Shown: positions 1 through 14,747, numbered from the stretch's first letter. The stretch: 64,000 nt of DNA from Cladophialophora immunda (GCF_000835495.1 NW_015622543.1:4080619-4144618); one strand, 5' to 3'. Numbers and translations: made by a program. The notes: a model not told the origin generated them from the sequence alone.

Positions 1-2
1 CT

Positions 3-1996
3 GTAGCTCCCGCTCCCGCAACCTCTTTCTCGGGCCAGCCATCAACTCCAGCCGGGCACCAAAACATTCCTCAGCTTGACTCCCCGGCAGCTTCATCCAC
101 ACCAAGAGACGCTGTTGAACCTCCAGCTCCACCCCAGTCCCGACAGATTAGCTCGGCGGCACTTCCTTTCCGCAGACCGCTCGAGAGAGAAGATTCCATC
201 AGCTCTTCCATCAAGGTTGCAGGACCGGCCAGCAGGTTAAGTCCCAACGAAACCCCTCAAGCATTGACTCCTGCGTCTTCCGCCAGCCCTACGGAGCACA
301 AGGATTCAACCGAAGATCCTTTCACCGCCGCAGCACCTGACGAAGAACAGGAATCTGTTCGTAGAACCCTGCCTCAGCCTTCCACTGGAGAAGCCACAGT
401 GGACGAAACCTTTGGCAAGGCTTCAGCCGACCAAGCGAAAGACATTCCCGGGGCATTTCCAGGTTCACGGTCAGACACTCCGGGTGTCGATCCAACAGTG
501 ATTGCTGCAGGAGCCGGCGCAGCAGCGGTGGCCGCTGGGGTAGGCGCCGCTGCCGCTACAACCAACGGTGACAAGCCGACCAGTGCACAAACCTCGCCGC
601 CTTCCAAGGCCCCTGAGCAGAATTTTGACGATTTCTTTGGAGGACCAGCACATCAACGTTCAGCATCCCAAAAGGCTGCCGACTTTGACTCTGCTTTCGC
701 TGAGATGGATAAGCCGAAAAGCGGACCGAACGACGAATTTCCCGCCATTCAGGAGCTTGCGGGTGACGATGATGATAGCAGCGAATACAGCGACGATGAG
801 ACACCCATGAAATTCGACGACGACTTCAACACCAGATCTCCACCTCGGAACAGCCCGACTGATGTGAGAACTGGCAAGCAGCCCGAGGTCGCACCTGAGC
901 CGAGCAGCACACTGGCGCCACGCCCTGCCATGGCCGGCTCCTTGTCCAATGCTAGCTCTCTACCAGGGGTGGAATCTCAACAGTCACCGCCCAGTTATGG
1001 CGATGCGGTACCCGCAGAGAACCCAACCCAATTTCCCCGAGAGTACAAAGGCTTACTACCAGAGCGTGAAGACCCTACTTCACCGCCTCCAACGGCTGGT
1101 GGCTCCAGTCATCCTGCACCTCCCCCCGGTGGTGTCCCGCCAGCGTACGGCCCTGAAGCTCAACCAAGAAGTCCGTCGGATAGCAATCCCACGGCACCAC
1201 CACCTACAGCAGGAGCACCGTTTGACTTTGACTCTGCGTTTTCAGGCGTGGGGGCTGCCCCAGTGGAAGATGATGACGACGAAGAGGATGACGAGGAGGA
1301 CGCTGTGTTCAGTCCCCCGAAGATCGCTGCACCAGAGTTTGACCCAACTTTCGATTCGCCTCCACAACCGTCACGAGCGCAATTCCCTTCAGGCCCAGTC
1401 ACAAACGGGGCCCCAAAGACTGGAAATGAAGATTTCTATTCCGCAGTGACGACATCTGGACCTCCCCAGCAAGCTCAACCGACGACTTCTCCTGTCTCGC
1501 ACGACTGGGACGCTCTCTTCGCGCCACTGAACACAAACGCAAATGACAACGCTTCGTCACAACCATCAGCTGATTTTCCGCAAAGTCAGACACAGGCCGC
1601 TGAAATTTCCACACCTTCACCACCGCAAGGACAATCGGGTGTTTCTTCCCCGACCCCCGTGATAAACGTACCAGCACCGGCATCACCGCCACCCCGGTCA
1701 AAGGCTGAACGGCCCCAGATTGGTCGAGCACTGAGTACGGGTACGGAACACGACGATCCAATCCTCAAGAGATTGACTGCGATGGGATGGTCACGCGAGG
1801 AAAGCCTTGCAGCACTGGAGAAGTACGATTATAACATTGACAAGGTGAGTTTCGCGCACTTTGTGTCCAGCCGACCAAGTATTTGCTGCACAAAGTTTTC
1901 ATCCCCTTGACATTGAGCGATCATTCTGAATCATGTGCTGACCATCCTTTGATTTGCACACTGCAGGCTGCGGATTTCTTGACTTTCCGCTCTTAA
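3..1996 (+). CDS. Ede1/Eps15-like endocytic scaffold with C-terminal UBA domain (5' partial)
   Basis: The frame is open from base 3, so the start lies left of the window. The exons are 3-1844 and 1967-1996, joined over a GTGAGT...CAG intron, giving 623 visible residues. The visible part is low-complexity and rich in Pro, Ser and Ala, with repeated short acidic aromatic motifs (DFDSAF, FDFDSAF, DWDALF) and an Asp/Glu run near base 1270. The last 45 residues form a UBA domain (ILKRLTAMGWSREESLAALE, then YDYNIDK spliced to AADFLTF); without the intron the UBA would be cut short. In Ede1-type proteins N-terminal EH domains and a coiled coil precede such a tail, and the UBA binds ubiquitinated cargo at early endocytic sites on the plasma membrane. 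The EH domains are outside the window, so the family call rests on the tail alone. Confidence 0.8.
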
Positions 1997-3446
1997 GGCC
2001 TAGACCATACATACCCTGCACGTCCCTAGAGGCGTGACGCTGGGGCGGAAAATGGATCTGGAAAGGGTCCTCGGAGAACTACGTTCTCTGTCCTCCTTCC
2101 AACTCAGCCTCTATTGTGCGCCATGGTGCGCCAACGAGTTATAGTGAAACAGGGGTATGGGTGAGAGGGGCAAAGAGACAGGAGGACAGACTCCTTGCCG
2201 TCAGCAGAGGATGTGTATGCTGCGCCTTGCGAGGGAACAAAAAACAACCAAAACTGTACAGCCTCGACTACACGGTGATGTGGCCCCCCGTCTTTCGGGC
2301 CCGATCCTTTCAGTCTCTCTCTTTCTCCCTCTCTTTATATTGGTTTTCTTTTTGTGGACACCTTTTTTGCTTTGCAGAAGACCTTGAAGCGAAGACTTTT
2401 CTTGCCTAATCAATCCATCAATCAATCAACCACACACCCCGACGAGATATAGTTGCTATGCAAGCGTGCACAGACAGAGAAAGAGAGAGTGTGCAAGAGC
2501 ATGTGATTTGTATGCCAGATCAGATTGAATTGAAAATAAAAGCCCCAAAATATAAACAAACCCTAGATCTCGCTTCGATCCTTCACATAAGTTCTATACC
2601 TTGTGTGAGAGAGAGTTGACCTTGCTTCCGATTCGGAAGGTCGGGTTGCCGTGTCCGATTCACAAGCTAACAGTGTTGTCTGTCCCTTCCAGCTCTCGCT
2701 TCCAGGCCTCCCCTCAGAGGGGGTCATGAATAGATTACTCAACATTGTAAGTCGATCGACTCTCATCCAATCTTGTGCTTGATCTCGCTTTCCCAGTTGG
2801 GAGTATACCTCTTGCCAAAGTCTGTTAGCAGACAGACCGCAGACTCGGCGCTTCTGACGATCGGAGAATGTCTGTGGACAAGTTGGACGAGCCCTGGTAT
2901 CGAGGCGAACCTCGGAGCTCGGTAGGACGGCCAAAGACTGACTCGACTCTTTCTGGCAAATGAAGACTTCGCAACTCCATCCCCCTTTAGACGACCCCTT
3001 CAATTCGTCAACGGAGGTTCCCTCCCACTCAACATCTTGCCAATAAGGAAGCTCTGCGGCGCGGCGCTTACAAAGCCTGCAGTTCGCGATGGGTTGAGGT
3101 GGTGGGACCATTGAGCGATCCAAGGCTAGAGTTTCTCGATAGAGTGTTCAAGCCCACAGGCTTTGACTTCGACCCGTTGCGAGATCCGAATCGGCGGGAG
3201 CCATGTGGTCGCTAACGCTGTCAAATTATGAGGCGTCCGCACAAGCGAGGCCAGGCGCCACGGCTTCCTCAGGAGCGACGTCAAGATCCACGGCGACTCC
3301 ATCTCCCACGAGCTGCTCGATCTTCCAGTCAGCCGCCATCAATAGATCCCTTGCCATGGCCCTTGATTTTCTGACGTCTTCATCTGCGCTTTGCCGATGA
3401 CCTTGAAAGGAGGTGCGCCTCTGTCAGTCCCGCTCATCTCAGAGTC
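1997..3446. other. Intergenic stretch with pyrimidine tracts
   Basis: This holds the 3' flank of the UBA gene and the upstream region of the next gene. There are CT-rich tracts around 2305-2350 and a GA-rich patch near 2475-2495. No gene is securely recognisable. One minus-strand open frame is listed separately. Confidence 0.5.
2563..3123 (-). other. Open frame of 186 codons, possible HET-domain-like remnant
   Basis: The first 60 residues carry a spaced Cys pattern (CRLCKRR near the start, then WSCEVFIC about 30 residues on) with aromatic residues between. This loosely recalls the region before the HET domain in fungal heterokaryon-incompatibility proteins. The rest shows no HET motifs and no convincing coding character. 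It could be a degenerate fragment or chance. I do not assign a function. Confidence 0.15.
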
Positions 3447-5029
3447 ATGGGCGGCCGGCGAGGAGCAGCTGGACGCTCCCTCCATCTCTCGCGCAGCAAC
3501 TCCAATCGAATCCCTGACACTGATGACGATTCGGAGAATAGCCGTTGTCCCTCTCCGTTACTTGCAGTCGAGGGTGGATACAGGATCGATCCTTTTGTTC
3601 GATTCCCGGTCGCGCGGGCTTCCAGGGGCGTACAATTCATGGCGGACTACTGTGAGTTCCGCCGTACTCGAACCACTGAGAATGCGCTCACACATCATGT
3701 TCAGATATCCGAGTATGGGCGCCTCAGCAAGCACAGGCTTTCAGTGTCCAAAGTGGACGGAATGCACTGCTCGTACTAGTGCTACCATTGGCATTCCAGA
3801 ACTCAATGCTGTTTGAGGCAACCATTGCCATGACAAGAGCCGCCTGGGTTTTGAGGAGGGGATCAGAACCATTCGCCGATAAGATGTTGCTCCGACATAG
3901 AGGAGTCGCGCTGAGAGAGTTGAGAGACAGTCTCATGGCTCCTGAGCGGCCCAATCCGGACCTCGTGTTGCTGACAATGTCCACTCTTCTTACAATGAAC
4001 GTAAGGCTTGATGGGCCGTGCATCAAACTTCCTCCAGTCTGATGAGAGTCTAGTATATGATCAACGACCTGGATTCCTTTGAAGTTCATCTCCGTGCCCT
4101 GGAGAACATGTTGGCATCCACCAAACCCCAAGATGATACCGGGATCAAAAGCTTCGTACGAGGTAGAGTCCTAGCGTAAGTGGCATATCTTCCAAGGATA
4201 TAACTCAGACTCAGCGGAACATAGGTTTGGAGTCCTGGCCTCCTTCCTGCAAGCGAATCAGCCGAGCTATGCAAACCGGATCAATGAGAAAGGCCACAGG
4301 ATCAGCACATTGACGTATCCCGGCCACCCCTTTCTGCCTGATCTTTGCACGGTCATTGCCAAGTTGCCGGAGGGCTTTGCAGAAGTTGCGTTGAGTCGCA
4401 GCATTGCGGTCGAAGTGATCAGCTTTTTGGTGAAGCTGACGGAACTCATCAACTGGCTTGCGTCCTCTGAGCATGGGAGGGCGGCCCAACCGAAGCCTGA
4501 CATGACAATGCAGCGGGCGATTTATGATCTCCAGTGCCTCTCTGCCCTCCAGTTGACTCCAATCGAAGTGCAAATATCCCGCGCATTGCTGGCGTTCTGT
4601 TTACATCTCTACAACGAGATGTCGTTCCACATCCCGCTCGCGCGACCGCTTCGACCGCTCCTAGAAACATTCAACGCACGTACTGAGACCCCCCGAAGCC
4701 CTTGGCTCCAACGCTGCCTTTATTGGTGCTCGATAGTGACAGCCAGTGCTTGGGACACCCAGATTGATGCATCTCCTGAACGGCATGTCGTTCTTGACAA
4801 CCTGGTCGACAGATTGCCAGAGGCGACATCGTGGGAGGACACGGAGGAAGTGATGAGGAAGTTCCTATGGCAGGATCGGCTCGCGGATGAATGGGAGGTC
4901 TGCTGGCGTGCAGCATCGTTCAGAAAGCGCCGTCAGAGGAGAGGAGCATCTCAGCTTGCGCTGCCACCACGCCTGTTAATCGAGGGTGTACAGAACTCGG
5001 AAACTTCATCGTCCGAAGAACCTTTTTGA
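3447..5029 (+). CDS. Fungal_trans_2 transcription-factor-like protein lacking a visible Zn2Cys6 cluster
   Basis: Four exons fit: 3447-3651, 3705-4000, 4054-4175 and 4225-5029 (475 residues). The introns are 53, 53 and 49 bases with GTGAGT, GTAAGG and GTAAGT donors. The junctions restore conserved text such as FMADYY-IRVWAPQQ, LLTMN-YMINDLDSFEVHL and RVLA-FGVLASF. RIDPFVRFPV followed by the helical middle homology region is typical of fungal_trans_2 regulators, which act in the nucleus. The chosen ATG is the first after an in-frame stop at 3372. No C-x2-C-x6-C cluster can be read upstream on this strand, so the protein may lack DNA binding or a distant 5' exon may be missed. The C-terminus is basic then Ser-rich. 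The target pathway is unknown. Confidence 0.7.
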
Positions 5030-5448
5030 GCGTCGGTTGCGTCCTCAAAAGTCTCAAAAGCGGGCGGGGGGTAGCCTGGAGACAAGAAGCAGAGGAACGT
5101 GGATGAGACCAGCGGACGCCCTGCAGGCACAACATACACTCGGATGCGCAGCGGCATGGCGTTTTCATGCTATCGACAACTGTTGTTAGCCCAGCAGTAA
5201 AGAAGAGCGCGCTGAAGACAACGGGAGATGAGGAGCCCGAAGAAGGCGAGCGCACGCCGACTTTGGGGAAGTGAAATACAAAGAATCCAGGTGTGGCCAA
5301 CCGCCCTTGCCAACATGGATCCAGCAAGGGAATGATGGAGGGCAGGTGCCCGCGGCACAATGCGGTCAAGGTCGCAGTAACATTGTTCGTCTCTTTTCTG
5401 TATGCGACTGATGGCTGTGCTATCTACATATCGTCCAATTTTTCAGCC
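5030..5448. other. Convergent intergenic gap
   Basis: This 419-base gap lies between two convergent stops and presumably carries both 3' UTRs. Nothing else is seen. Confidence 0.5.
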
Positions 5449-6054
5449 TTACACCAGCTCGGCCCCCGGCCAAGAGCGCTGCGCTTGCCCCTGCTTGTTT
5501 TGAGGCTTATTCCCACTGAACCTGCCACCCAGAAAGATATGAGAAAAGGCGAAGAAGGCCGTGATCCCAAAGAGGACGCTTTGATTTGGTCAGAAAAGGC
5601 TCGAAGCATGGATCACCAGTACTTACAACTCGAAGACCCCGACCACGACGCTGCCTGTGGCGGACGAACACGCGCCAACTCGGCAGATATTTGATCTTCG
5701 CAAGCGATCTGCCATGGCAGCGAACCCGGCAAGCCAGAAGATCGATGTGGTGGTTTCGGCGGCGAGCATTGCAAAAGGATGAGCCAGGACTGGGAAGTAA
5801 CGCGGCGTCAAGATTGTGTAGGGGACCGTGACCAGCAAGGTGAAGACGGCAATGAAGATGAAGAAAACAACACCCGCTGGGACATCGAGGGAAGGATGGT
5901 GGGTGTTCAAGACGTTAGCCACTGAATCGTGGTGTCAGCTCAGAGCCGCCTTCGTACAAGAGGCTGAAAACCCACCTGTTGCTCCGAGCGCCATGGCGAT
6001 GAAAGCCAACACTCCTTGAACGATGCGGACGATAAGGACCGGGCTGAGAAACAT
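5449..6054 (-). CDS. MARVEL-domain-type four-helix membrane protein
   Basis: Three exons on the minus strand, 5976-6054, 5627-5921 and 5449-5578, encode 167 residues. The introns (54 and 48 bases) have GTGGGT and GTAAGT donors. Four hydrophobic segments are visible: around VLIVRIVQGVLAFIAMALG, VVFFIFIAVFTLLVTVPY, FAMLAAETTTSIFWLAGFAA and, across the last junction, VVVGVFEFVLFGITAFFAF. This is the layout of small fungal MARVEL proteins, which are thought to organise membrane domains. The ATG opens directly on the first helix; an upstream in-frame extension has no membrane character. The C-terminal tail is short, polar and Gln/Lys-rich. No specific partner is suggested by the neighbours. Confidence 0.75.
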
Positions 6055-6878
6055 CTTGGATGGATTGTGGTTGCTGTTGCGGGTGGCGATGTCGGCAAGG
6101 TCTGATGGCAAGGGTGAGAATCCTGGATCCGAGGGATGCAGATACGGCTGGAGGATGATATGATGACTGCGATAGACTTCAAGCGGCGTTTCTGCAGAGA
6201 AGAGAAATAAATTTAAATTGATCAAAACATTGACGCCTTCCAAGGTGAACTTAGTGACCCGCCGACAAGATTGCAACTGCCAGTACTAATACAATGAACA
6301 CACTCACAACCGGCGCGGGCGTGGAAATAGAAGAAGATGGTCTGAACTTTTACCTCTGCAACGAAGGGAGGAGAGAGAAGAAAAGGCAAGACAGGTGTTC
6401 ATAAAGCAATCGGCAATTTCTGGACAGCATCCTCAGCGTTTGTCCCACATGCGCGTCGGAAACGCTTTGGGCGGACATCAAGATTGACTGTTTGAGATGT
6501 CATCAAAGAGGATGACTTGCATGGACGGCCTTTGGTCGGCCGTGACGGGGAGCACGAAGATCGTGTTTGACATTATGAGGGAAGTCAGAGAAGAACAAAG
6601 AAGATGAAACAGACGACGACGACGCTGGACGAGAAAAGCTGGCGATGATGCAGTTGATGGAGCCGAGGCTGCGACAGTCGCGATGCGCATGGGCCGCGTT
6701 TCAGATCCAACCGCGTCACGGTGGTTGATTCGACGCCAGACACCAGACACCACGACATTTATCACCACTACCTTGAACAGCTGCCCAACACCACACCCCT
6801 CAAGCAGATGCCACCGAGGTCATGATCCTTCCTGTCTCGCCTACTTCACGCTGATATCACTGTCCACGTTACGCGTGT
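6055..6878. other. Intergenic, upstream of the MARVEL gene
   Basis: The 824 bases between the MARVEL start and the MFS stop hold only short open frames without recognisable domains. They are presumably the MARVEL promoter and the MFS 3' UTR. Confidence 0.5.
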
Positions 6879-8437
6879 CTAGGCACTTCCGTCACCCACA
6901 ACTTCGCCGTTGTTGCCGCGTCGTTTCCCCCTCGAGATCATGCCTCCCGAGTACAAAACCGTGGGCAGAATCCCTACCGCGCACCAGAGTGCCATTGTCC
7001 ACGTCATGGTCTTCCAGCCTGCAGCGCTTTTGATGGCCCCGGACACCAGTGGTCCAAGCAGACTCCCTCCTGCCCACGACACATTGAAGATCCCGTAACT
7101 CTGGGCATAAGCAGACTTCCCAGCAAAGACATCAGGCTCCTGCCGCACCTTTGCATCGCACACTTTACTGAATTCTGCCATCAGGGAGGTCAGGAGAAGC
7201 GCGGTAGCAGCTCCCAAGAGCACCAGCAGGGCGCACAGCAACACTGCTTGGCCGACCGTGTCATGGTCAACTAGCCGAAGCAACACCCAAAAAGGCACTG
7301 ACAGCAGCAACCCAGATGCCGCAATCCAGCGGGGACCGTACTTGTCGGTCAGATGGCCTATCCACGGCCCTGCAAACCCCGGCACAATCAAAGCCAGGAA
7401 AGCCAATCCGGCCCCCAGAGAATTCCAGCCAAAAATTTGGTTTACATACAAGGGAAGAGTCGTATCGATGGCAGTAAGGGTCATGGCCCCCACAAGATTG
7501 CCCCAAAATGCAACCAGAATACGTCGCGACTTGAGCAGAATCAGCATAGACGGTAGTTTTCGAGCAGGGCGCGTGGTGCAAGGCTCGGCGACTGCCGTAT
7601 TCGCATTTTTCTCGACCACAGCGCTCGATGCATTCCGATCATCAAGTTCTGTGTCTCGCTGAGTGGGGCCACTTGATGTTGGCTGATTTGAAGCAGTGTC
7701 TGGTTCAAGCCACCTGGCTGCGATTTTCTTCTCAATCAAGGCCAGCCGCAACAAGATGTCAAACCCGATCACGGCAAAGGTGACCCCAAACACAGCGTAG
7801 TATCCCGAACGCTCGTATACCACACCGCCAATCAGTGGCGCAACCAAGACCCCTAACGAAGTCGAAAGACTGACATAGCCAATGGCCTGGCCTGATTCCT
7901 GCTCACTCACCGTATCTGCGAGGAGGGCTAAGGCGACCACCCAAACCACAGCAGCCGACACTCCTTGCAGCAACCTCCCCACCACCAGCACGGGGATGGT
8001 CTTGCCCAGGCATAGCATCAAAGTTGATCCGGTGAGCAGGACAAGTCCTGCAAGAAACGGTCCACGGCGAGAGCTAGTCCGGTCGGCCATGATGCCCCAA
8101 AGAGGGGCGAAGAATAGCAACGCAGCTGCATATACGGCGAGCAGGACAGAAACCCAATGCTGTGTATCCGCATGGGCCACGTGGACTCGAGTTTGGAGCG
8201 CAAAGGGAATGACGGGAACGACCACCCCGTAGAGGAAGACATCCTGTTCCCCTGGTGAGCAGCTGTACCGCTATGAATGCCCGACCGGTAGGTACCTACA
8301 GTGAAGACCGACCAGCACACGGCGAAAACAATAAAGATCTTGGACGAGCGGAATTCGAGAAAGGCTGGCCTGCTTCCGCGCAAGGGAATTATTCGATTTA
8401 GCAGGTCATGGGCATTGCTGTTCAGCCCCCGAGCCAT
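6879..8437 (-). CDS. MFS transporter, DHA1 (vesicular-amine-like) drug:proton antiporter type
   Basis: Exons 8300-8437 and 6879-8243 give 500 residues. The junction VFT-DVFLYGVVVPVIPFAL is the expected start of helix 1 in this family and depends on the AG at 8244-8245 rather than the one a few bases earlier. The loop 2-3 motif reads GIMADRTSSRRG and the equivalent second-half loop reads GHLTDKYGPRW. The helix 5 region (GYVSLSTSLGVLVAPLIGG) fits the antiporter motif C. A hydrophilic central loop with PTSSGPTQRDTELDD separates two six-helix halves. Length and layout match multidrug or small-molecule exporters of the plasma membrane. The substrate cannot be read from sequence. The gene is divergent from the sulfhydrylase gene across about 1 kb. 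Confidence 0.88.
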
Positions 8438-10921
<2,484 letters not shown>

Positions 10922-12003
10922 TCTTCTTGACCTTTTGATCTTGTTTCGTTTCATGGAATGTTGCGATACAGAAAGAGGGATCCTGATGACAAATTGGATA
11001 CAGGGCCGAATCTTTAGAACGAAGGTGTTGGACCCGAGAAGAGAGCGCAATGGGACACACGACGTTTCGTTATACATGGAGGGATACAAAGGACGATACC
11101 GCGGTTGTGGCTTTTAATGGGGAAGTAGGCTCCTCCGTATGGGTGTTGTCTGAAGCTGGAGAGCTGAAGACTCCCGAGGACTCTGTGAGGCTGTGGACCA
11201 AGAGCTGGGAAAGGGAATTCCGCGAGAAGCTGTGGGCAGCCAATCGGTGGTTGGCAGGACACTGATGGCGGGTTTGATAGCCAACAGAGAAGAAATTTCA
11301 CATGCTTCGACAGTTTTGCATTATTCGGCAATTCAAGTTGCCAGCTCGCCAGCTCCAGCTCTCGGTCATAATGTGCATTTCCATGGCTCGCCGAGTCTCT
11401 GCCACCAAAAGGTCTGACCAGCAACTCGCCCTACTACTGACCATCTTGGTTACATGTCCGTTGGCCTGGTCCACTTGCTCGGGAGCTGCCCACTGGAGCC
11501 CCTGGCAAATGTCTGGCTAATTCGGGGATGCCGAGGCATGAGTGTAGCAGTCGTAGGCTCCTTGTGGTAATTTAGCAGTAGTAGTAATGGACCAAGTCGC
11601 GTGGGTGGCGTGGCATATGATGATGATGAACGATGATTTTCTCGCCGCGCCCCCCCGGTTTCGCGACCACAGCCCAAGAAAGGGAGAATAGCCAGCAGAT
11701 GACATGCCCATTCCAACCACTGATCTCCGAGCCTGTTCTCTTTCTTTTCCTGTCCCCAAGCTCCAAGCAATCCCTCGCACAGGTCTCAAGGTCCGTCGTC
11801 ACGTCGTTGCGAGTCTGACACCTGCTCCGGCCACTTCCACCTCCTGTGAGTTAAGACCGGCGAGTCAACGCCCTCCCATGCTCCAGTTTTTTACTTCTTC
11901 CACTTCCACTTTCTTTGAGACGCCGTGATTGATTGTCCCTCATATCCTTCGCTTTGGCATCCCTTCCTCATCCTCGTGCCTGCTCTCGCCGTCCGCCCTC
12001 GCC
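10922..12003. other. Intergenic between sulfhydrylase and acyl-CoA synthetase
   Basis: About 1.1 kb contains the 3' flank of the sulfhydrylase and the promoter of the acyl-CoA synthetase. The last 250 bases are CT-rich. No additional gene is recognised. Confidence 0.5.
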
Positions 12004-14148
12004 ATGCCTCTTCTCTCGTCCAAGCCGCTCTACGTGCAAAAGGCCGACGAGTACTACCAACCGCCTCCCAAGGGCCAGCCGTATTCTGTCACCGTCCTTG
12101 GCTCTGAGAAGCCCGGTCGCAGCCCCGTCTACCGCCATCACAAGAGTCGCGATGGAGTTCTCGAGACCCTCGATCCCTCCGTCACCACGGCCCATGAAAT
12201 GTTTGAATACGCTGCGCAGAGATTTCCTCACGCCCCGTGTCTAGGCTACCGTCCCTACGACTCGTCCAAGCAGGCATACGGCCCTTACGAATGGCTAGAT
12301 TATGAGACGGTCCGCAAGAGGAGGTCGGATTTTGGCGCTGGACTGGTCGAACTGCACGCAAGAGAAGGGATCCAGGGGGCGAACTATGGCGTCGGGCTGT
12401 GGTGTCAGAACAGACCTGAATGGCAACTGACGGACCTGGCCTGCATGTCCCAGTCGCTGTATTCGGTGTCTCTCTACGATACCCTCGGTCCCGACGCGTC
12501 CGAATACATCATTCAGCACGCCGAACTGGCCTCCGTCGTTTGCTCCCTGCCACACGTCCCAACGCTCCTCAAGTTGAAGCCGCGCCTCCCTAACCTCAAA
12601 TTCCTTGTCGTCCTCGACCCTCTTGAACCAGGAAACAATGAAAAGCCGGAATTGTCGAAACAGCAGCTCCTCGACTCCATGGCGGCCGACGTTGGACTCA
12701 AAATCTACTCCCTCGATGCAGTGGAAAAGCTTGGAGCATCTCTAGGGAAGCCAAACAACCCGCCCAAACCTTCGGACCCTATCACCATCAACTATACCTC
12801 TGGGACTACCGGAGCACCGAAAGGTGTCCTCCTCACCCACGCGATGTGTGTAGCAGCCACTTCCTCGTCCCTCATCTCCATTTCAGTCAAGGAAAACAGC
12901 GTGGCGTTGAGTTATCTGCCCCTTGCCCACATTTACGGCCGCTTGCTCGAACACACTGCGTTCTGGAGTGGTAGTCGGATCGGCTACTTCCACGGCAACA
13001 TCCTCGAACTCGTGGACGACATCAAACTCCTCCGTCCTACCAACTTCGCCTCGGTGCCTAGACTGCTCAATCGATTTGGGGGAGCGATCAAGGCCAACAC
13101 GGTCGAGCAGCCCGGCTTCAAGGGCGCACTGAGCCGCTACATTGTCCGGACGAAACTGGCGAACTCGAATCCCGCGCCCAAATCCCCAGGATCCACTTCG
13201 CCAAGCCCGACCTACCACCACGTGATCTACGACCGCATCTGGGGGCGCAAAGTCGCTGCCGCCCTTGGTCTGGACCGTGCAACCACCGTTGTCTCTGGTT
13301 CGGCGCCACTGGATCCCTCCTTGCAACAATTCCTCCGCATCGCTCTGTCGTCAAGGGTCTATCAGGGATATGGGCTGACAGAGACGTATGCGATCGCTCT
13401 AACACAGCCAGCCGATGACTTCACAGTCGGCAACTGTGGCGGTGTCGTCCCCTGTGTGGAAGCGTGTCTGATCTCGGTGCCCGACATGGAGTACAGTGTT
13501 GAAGATAAACCGTATCCACGTGGCGAGCTCTTGCTGCGAGGTGCATCCGTCTTCACGGGATACTACAAGAACCCGGAAGAAACAGCCAAAGCCTTTACGG
13601 AGGACGGCTGGTTCAGGACCGGCGATATTGCTAGCGTGGACGAGCTGGGCAGGTTCCGAATCATCGACCGCCGTAAGAACGTCCTGAAACTCGCACAGGG
13701 CGAGTACATTTCGCCGGAGCGCATTGAAGGCGTGTACTTGTCGTCCTGCACGTACTTGGCGCAAGCATTCGTGCACGGCGACTCGTCACAGACCTCCCTC
13801 GTTGCGATCTTCGGCATCCAACCGGACGTGTTTGCCGTGTTCGCGTCCAAGATCCTGTCCCGCGACATCTCGCCCACCGACATCCCCGCGCTGCTGCGGG
13901 CATGCGACGACCCCAAGGTCAAAGAGGCCGTGCTCCGAGACCTGGACAAGTGCGGCCGCAAGAAGAAATTCGCGGGCTACGAGCGCGTCAAGAGCTTCAA
14001 GCTCATGCTCGAGCCCTTTACCATTGAGAACGAGCTGTTGACCCCGACCTTGAAGTTGAAGAGGCCCGTCGCCGTCAAGCGGTTCCGCGCCCTGCTGGAT
14101 GACCTGTACAAGGAGGACGCCGAGAGGCCGCGCAAGGCCAAGTTGTAA
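12004..14148 (+). CDS. Long-chain fatty-acid--CoA ligase with PTS1 (peroxisomal)
   Basis: A single intronless frame of 714 residues. The ATP-binding P-loop of adenylate-forming enzymes is YTSGTTGAPKG at residues 264-274, followed by YLPLAHIYGR, GYGLTETYAI near 454, DGWFRTGDI near 534 and the hinge region IIDRRKNVLKLAQGEYISPE, all typical of eukaryotic long-chain acyl-CoA synthetases. It activates fatty acids to acyl-CoA with ATP. The last three residues are AKL, a type 1 peroxisomal targeting signal, so it probably acts in peroxisomal beta-oxidation. The start is the ATG at 12004. The frame continues upstream but only through non-ATG codons rich in Ser and Pro. Length (714) fits the family (about 650-700 plus an N-terminal extension). 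Confidence 0.93.
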   Translation: MPLLSSKPLYVQKADEYYQPPPKGQPYSVTVLGSEKPGRSPVYRHHKSRDGVLETLDPSVTTAHEMFEYAAQRFPHAPCLGYRPYDSSKQAYGPYEWLDYETVRKRRSDFGAGLVELHAREGIQGANYGVGLWCQNRPEWQLTDLACMSQSLYSVSLYDTLGPDASEYIIQHAELASVVCSLPHVPTLLKLKPRLPNLKFLVVLDPLEPGNNEKPELSKQQLLDSMAADVGLKIYSLDAVEKLGASLGKPNNPPKPSDPITINYTSGTTGAPKGVLLTHAMCVAATSSSLISISVKENSVALSYLPLAHIYGRLLEHTAFWSGSRIGYFHGNILELVDDIKLLRPTNFASVPRLLNRFGGAIKANTVEQPGFKGALSRYIVRTKLANSNPAPKSPGSTSPSPTYHHVIYDRIWGRKVAAALGLDRATTVVSGSAPLDPSLQQFLRIALSSRVYQGYGLTETYAIALTQPADDFTVGNCGGVVPCVEACLISVPDMEYSVEDKPYPRGELLLRGASVFTGYYKNPEETAKAFTEDGWFRTGDIASVDELGRFRIIDRRKNVLKLAQGEYISPERIEGVYLSSCTYLAQAFVHGDSSQTSLVAIFGIQPDVFAVFASKILSRDISPTDIPALLRACDDPKVKEAVLRDLDKCGRKKKFAGYERVKSFKLMLEPFTIENELLTPTLKLKRPVAVKRFRALLDDLYKEDAERPRKAKL

Positions 14149-14747
14149 GATTATTACGGACGCGCCATCCGCGAGCTATGTACTTCCTGTATGTAGGTAC
14201 CGTGGGTATCGTTATGTAGGCCGGTAGGCTGGTCGGTCGGTAGGGTGGTAGGCTAGTGCATCCACCAAGTCGACCGGACAATACTGTACCTCTGGTCTTC
14301 TGATCCATGAGCGGAATACCTCCTCCATACATAAAGACCTATCTGAAATACCGTGCTCAGTACGTGAGAGGGGATTCATCATCCCATCAATGGTGATTAC
14401 ACAGAGTACAGAATACAAAACACGGATCAAAAGGTAGAGCACAGCGGCACCTGCGCTCCAGTATATTCCACGGTCCTCAGGGCGACGGGCGACTCGTCTC
14501 ATGCTTGTTCTTCTCCCTCGTCATGAATCATTTCCTTTTCACATTCACGTATATATCATAACATATCATATCTACCTATATTCGGCGTTGAAGGTCCATC
14601 TCTCCATCTCCGCATCTCATCGTTCTATATTCAAGTCCCTCCCGTCTGATTGATTCACGCGTGCTTTCGGGGGTATATCCAACTCCGAGCAATGTGCACT
14701 GGAAGCATTGCTAACCAACCGGCCATTGTCATCCGACTAGTACCGGG
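14149..14747. other. Convergent intergenic gap
   Basis: About 600 bases between two convergent stops. They contain a G/T-rich patch of short GGTAGG/GGTCGG repeats near 14218-14250 and AT-rich sequence around 14540-14580. No gene is seen. Confidence 0.5.

Noticed and set aside
11929..12003. N-terminal extension of the acyl-CoA synthetase
   Set aside because: The frame is open upstream but has no ATG, and the extension is low-complexity; the ATG at 12004 fits the family start.
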